Source: Streptomyces sp. TRM68367 (lineage in GTDB: Bacteria > Actinomycetota > Actinomycetes > Streptomycetales > Streptomycetaceae). From it: 64,000 nt of DNA. The stretch covers positions 98,873-162,872 of the forward strand of contig NZ_JACTVI010000009.1 of assembly GCF_014495685.1 (NCBI RefSeq). The letters run 5' to 3'. Below the pieces are notes generated by a model that ran no database searches, was not told where the DNA came from, and saw only the letters and a program-made list of their open reading frames with translations. Position 1 is the stretch's first letter. The number at the start of each line of letters is the position of its first letter. Position numbers and translations under genes: made by a program. This document shows, one piece after another, positions 62,097 through 64,000 of this stretch.

Positions 62097-62874
62097 CATC
62101 CAGCACGATCCCGAGAAGAAGCCGACCGGGACGGGCAACAACGAGCTGATCCGCCTGGAGCGGGTCACCAAGCGGTTCGGGGACCACGTCGTCCTCGACA
62201 ACCTCGACTTCTCCGTGGCCCCCGGCAAGCACGTCACGCTGATCGGGCCGTCCGGGTCGGGCAAGACCACGATCCTGCGGCTGCTGATGACGCTGCTCAA
62301 GCCCGACGAGGGCACGATCACCGTCGACGGCGAGCAGTTGTTCCCGGCGCCCGAGAAGCAGGTCCGCGAGGTCCGCAAGAAGATCGGGATGGTGTTCCAG
62401 CAGTTCAACCTGTTCCCGAACATGACGGTCCTGAGGAACATCACCGAGGCCCCGGTGACCGTGCTCGGCATGTCCAAGGACGCGGCCGAGGAGCGGGCGC
62501 GCGAACTGCTGGAGCTGGTGGGGCTGACCGAGCACATCGATAAGCGCCCCGCGCAGCTCTCCGGTGGCCAGCAGCAGCGCGTCGCGATCGCGCGGGCGCT
62601 GGCGATGCGGCCGCAGGTGCTGCTGCTCGACGAGGTCACCTCGGCGCTGGACCCGGAGCTGGTGGCCGGCGTCCTGGACGTCCTCAGGGACATCGCACGC
62701 TCCACGGACATCACGATGCTCTGTGTGACGCACGAGATGAACTTCGCCCGGGACATCTCCGACCAGGTCCTGATGTTCGACTCCGGTCACGTCATCGAGT
62801 CGGGCCCGCCGGAGAAGATCTTCAGCGATCCGGAGCACGACCGGACACGGGAATTCCTCAGCGCGGTGCTGTGA
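62077..62874 (+). CDS. ehuA: EhuA-like ABC transporter ATPase
   Basis: 265 residues from a TTG at 62077 with GGAG 9 nt upstream. Walker A HVTLIGPSGSGKTTILRLLM, Q-loop GMVFQQFNLFPNMTVLRNIT, signature AQLSGGQQQRVAIARALAMR, Walker B VLLLDEVTSALDPELVAGVL, H-loop MLCVTHEMNFARDISDQVLM. It drives uptake by the EhuBCD proteins. It ends the four-gene operon. Confidence 0.93.
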   Translation: MSTDTPDIQHDPEKKPTGTGNNELIRLERVTKRFGDHVVLDNLDFSVAPGKHVTLIGPSGSGKTTILRLLMTLLKPDEGTITVDGEQLFPAPEKQVREVRKKIGMVFQQFNLFPNMTVLRNITEAPVTVLGMSKDAAEERARELLELVGLTEHIDKRPAQLSGGQQQRVAIARALAMRPQVLLLDEVTSALDPELVAGVLDVLRDIARSTDITMLCVTHEMNFARDISDQVLMFDSGHVIESGPPEKIFSDPEHDRTREFLSAVL

Positions 62875-62923
62875 TGACGGCACGTGACCGGGCCGAGGTC
62901 CGAGGTCCGGGCACCGGCTGGTG

Positions 62924-62943
62924 ACTCTGGCATATGCCAGAGT
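62924..62943. promoter_or_regulatory. 20-bp perfect palindrome upstream of iclR
   Basis: ACTCTGGCATATGCCAGAGT is fully self-complementary. It lies 222 bp before the IclR start and 50 bp after ehuA, so it can be a terminator of the importer operon or an operator. Confidence 0.5.
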
Positions 62944-62963
62944 GCCAGCGCCGCAGTTGAGAA

Positions 62964-63046
62964 GGGCCGCAATCTCGTCAACAACCGCTTCCTCCAGGCT
63001 TTTTGACGGCTATCGTGGAAGAGGCTGTTGACCGGATTGCGGCCCC
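62964..63046. promoter_or_regulatory. Inverted pair of IclR operator-like repeats
   Basis: GGGCCGCAATCTCGTCAACA (62964-62983) recurs inverted at 63024-63046 as TGTTGACCGGATTGCGGCCCC in shortened form, with the shared core GCAATC-N2-GTCAAC. The two copies are separated by about 38 bp in the gap before the IclR gene. Two copies of a palindrome-half motif are what a dimer-of-dimers IclR regulator would use; assignment is inference. Confidence 0.45.
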
Positions 63047-63164
63047 ACAAGCAAGCGCACCAGGGAGACCACCGTGGCGCTACTGTGCTTTTCCGGGGGG
63101 ATACCCCTCCCGGGCCCCGGCCGACCTGCACGTGCCCCGGCAACCTCAAGGCGAGGGGGTTGAA

Positions 63165-63917
63165 GTGAAGGCCGGGCCGACCGCCCCCAACCGCTCCGCT
63201 CAGGAATCCCTGCGCATCCTGGAGACCGTGGCGCGGCACCCCGTCGGAGTCACCGACACACAGCTCGCCCGGCACACCGGCCTCGGCCGGGAGCGGCTGA
63301 CACCGCTGCTGCGCATGCTGCGCCGCGAGGGGTACGTCGAGCAGGTCGCCGGCGGTGCGTACGTCACCGGCGAGGCCCTCGCCCGCCTCGGCTCCGCCCA
63401 CGGCCGCGACCAGGCGTTGCGCGAGCAGCTCCAGCGGACCCTGGACCGGCTGCGCGACTCGGTCGGCGCCGCCGTCTACCTCAGCCGGTACGTCGACGGC
63501 GAGGTCCGGGTCACGCAGTACGCCGACAGCCAGGACACGCCGAAGGCCAACGAGTGGGTCGACTTCCGCTACTCGGCGCACGCCACCGCGATCGGCAAGA
63601 GCCTGCTCACCCAGCTCGACCACCGGGGCCGCCGCGACCACCTGGCCCGGCACAAGATGGCCCGCCTCACCTCGCGGACCATCACCAGCGAGAGGCTCCT
63701 GCTCTCCCGCCTGGACGCCCAGCCGCCCACCGTGCCCGTCCTCGACCTCCAGGAGTACGCGATCGGCACGGTCTGCGCGGCCGTCCCGATCACCGCGGGC
63801 TCCTCGGTGGGCTGCCTCGCGCTGTCCCTGCCCGTGGAGCACGCCCACCGGCTGCGCCGCGCCGCGGACACGCTGAACCGCAACGCCGCGCCGGTGCTGC
63901 TGTCGCTGGCGATCTAG
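63165..63917 (+). CDS. IclR-family regulator
   Basis: 250 residues from the GTG at 63165, with GAGGGGG upstream. The HTH PNRSAQESLRILETVARHPV, GVTDTQLARHTGLGRERLTP and LRMLRREGYVEQVAGGAYVT is a standard IclR domain, followed by the effector domain (GAAVYLSRYVDGEVRVTQYA, DFRYSAHATAIGKSLLTQLD, YAIGTVCAAVPITAGSSVGC). The gene frame is also open upstream to 63003, but no RBS supports that. Gene order suggests control of the Ehu importer and catabolic genes. The likely ligand is an intermediate acid. Confidence 0.88.
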   Translation: MKAGPTAPNRSAQESLRILETVARHPVGVTDTQLARHTGLGRERLTPLLRMLRREGYVEQVAGGAYVTGEALARLGSAHGRDQALREQLQRTLDRLRDSVGAAVYLSRYVDGEVRVTQYADSQDTPKANEWVDFRYSAHATAIGKSLLTQLDHRGRRDHLARHKMARLTSRTITSERLLLSRLDAQPPTVPVLDLQEYAIGTVCAAVPITAGSSVGCLALSLPVEHAHRLRRAADTLNRNAAPVLLSLAI

Positions 63918-64000
63918 TGCCAATGCCGTGTAGTTAGGGCTTGCCGGGAAACAAGCCGTGGCTTCGGGCCTTGGTCCTCGTTGTTGTGGTATGGGGAGAC
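63918..64000. other. Window end, no feature resolved
   Basis: 83 bp follow the IclR stop. GGCTTGCC-GGGA-AACAAGCC resembles a short hairpin and could be a terminator or the edge of a mobile element. Too little sequence to say. Confidence 0.25.

Overview
High-GC, actinomycete-style DNA that looks like the chromosomal arm-proximal core of a Streptomyces. The support is codon use, GTG/TTG starts, an AdpA gene with a TTA codon, cebR-cebEFG-bglC, a DmdR-type iron box, and gene order that from memory resembles the S. coelicolor chromosome around SCO2774 to SCO2832. That synteny was not checked here. All calls come from reading the sequence; no database search was run.

Layout. 0-8.3 kb: branched-chain acyl-CoA (leucine) catabolism: acyl-CoA thioesterase (partial), an acyl-CoA dehydrogenase, a TetR regulator, then divergently methylcrotonyl-CoA carboxylase beta and alpha, HMG-CoA lyase and AcdH. 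Two palindromic operators sit between the TetR gene and the carboxylase genes. 8.3-14 kb: a Uma2 protein, then a siderophore locus with an iron box, a ferric-siderophore lipoprotein (DesE-like) and a siderophore-interacting reductase. The desABCD biosynthesis genes that should follow are reduced to one chimeric remnant. GlmS comes next. 14-20.6 kb: membrane and stress proteins, AdpA (bldA-type TTA codon), a fused glycine/dimethylglycine N-methyltransferase for betaine synthesis, oligoribonuclease, a 161-bp hairpin and tRNA-His. 20.7-27.6 kb: GNAT and the cellobiose/cellotriose operon with two CebR boxes.

27.6-39.8 kb is an accessory, decaying island. It holds a Rpn-like nuclease, a truncated ATPase next to an IS110 remnant, a DUF397 protein, a SUKH/NucA-NucB pair (possible immunity and toxin), an ECF sigma factor with a membrane tail, and an aerolysin-like secreted protein. 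It also holds a broken type III CRISPR-Cas locus: RT-Cas1 fusion pseudogene, truncated Cas2, a two-repeat array and a RAMP fragment stopped by TAG, bracketed by an IS701-like fragment and a sugar-binding-protein fragment.

39.8-51.5 kb: a spermidine-synthase-like protein, a TPR regulator, a histidine phosphatase, a PAP2 membrane protein, and a three-gene operon of a Cys-rich (probably Fe-S) PD-(D/E)XK nuclease, an unknown protein and an SF1 helicase, which resembles a split Dna2. Then come a small primase-like family member, tRNA-Lys and an M6 metalloprotease. 51.9-64 kb: a PAS-GGDEF-EAL protein (CdgA-like), a flavin monooxygenase, and an amidase, hydroxyacid dehydrogenase and paired Asp/Glu-racemase-like genes. 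These are followed by DUF3830, an EhuBCDA-type (ectoine/hydroxyectoine) ABC importer and an IclR regulator. Osmolyte metabolism therefore appears twice, as betaine synthesis and probable ectoine uptake.
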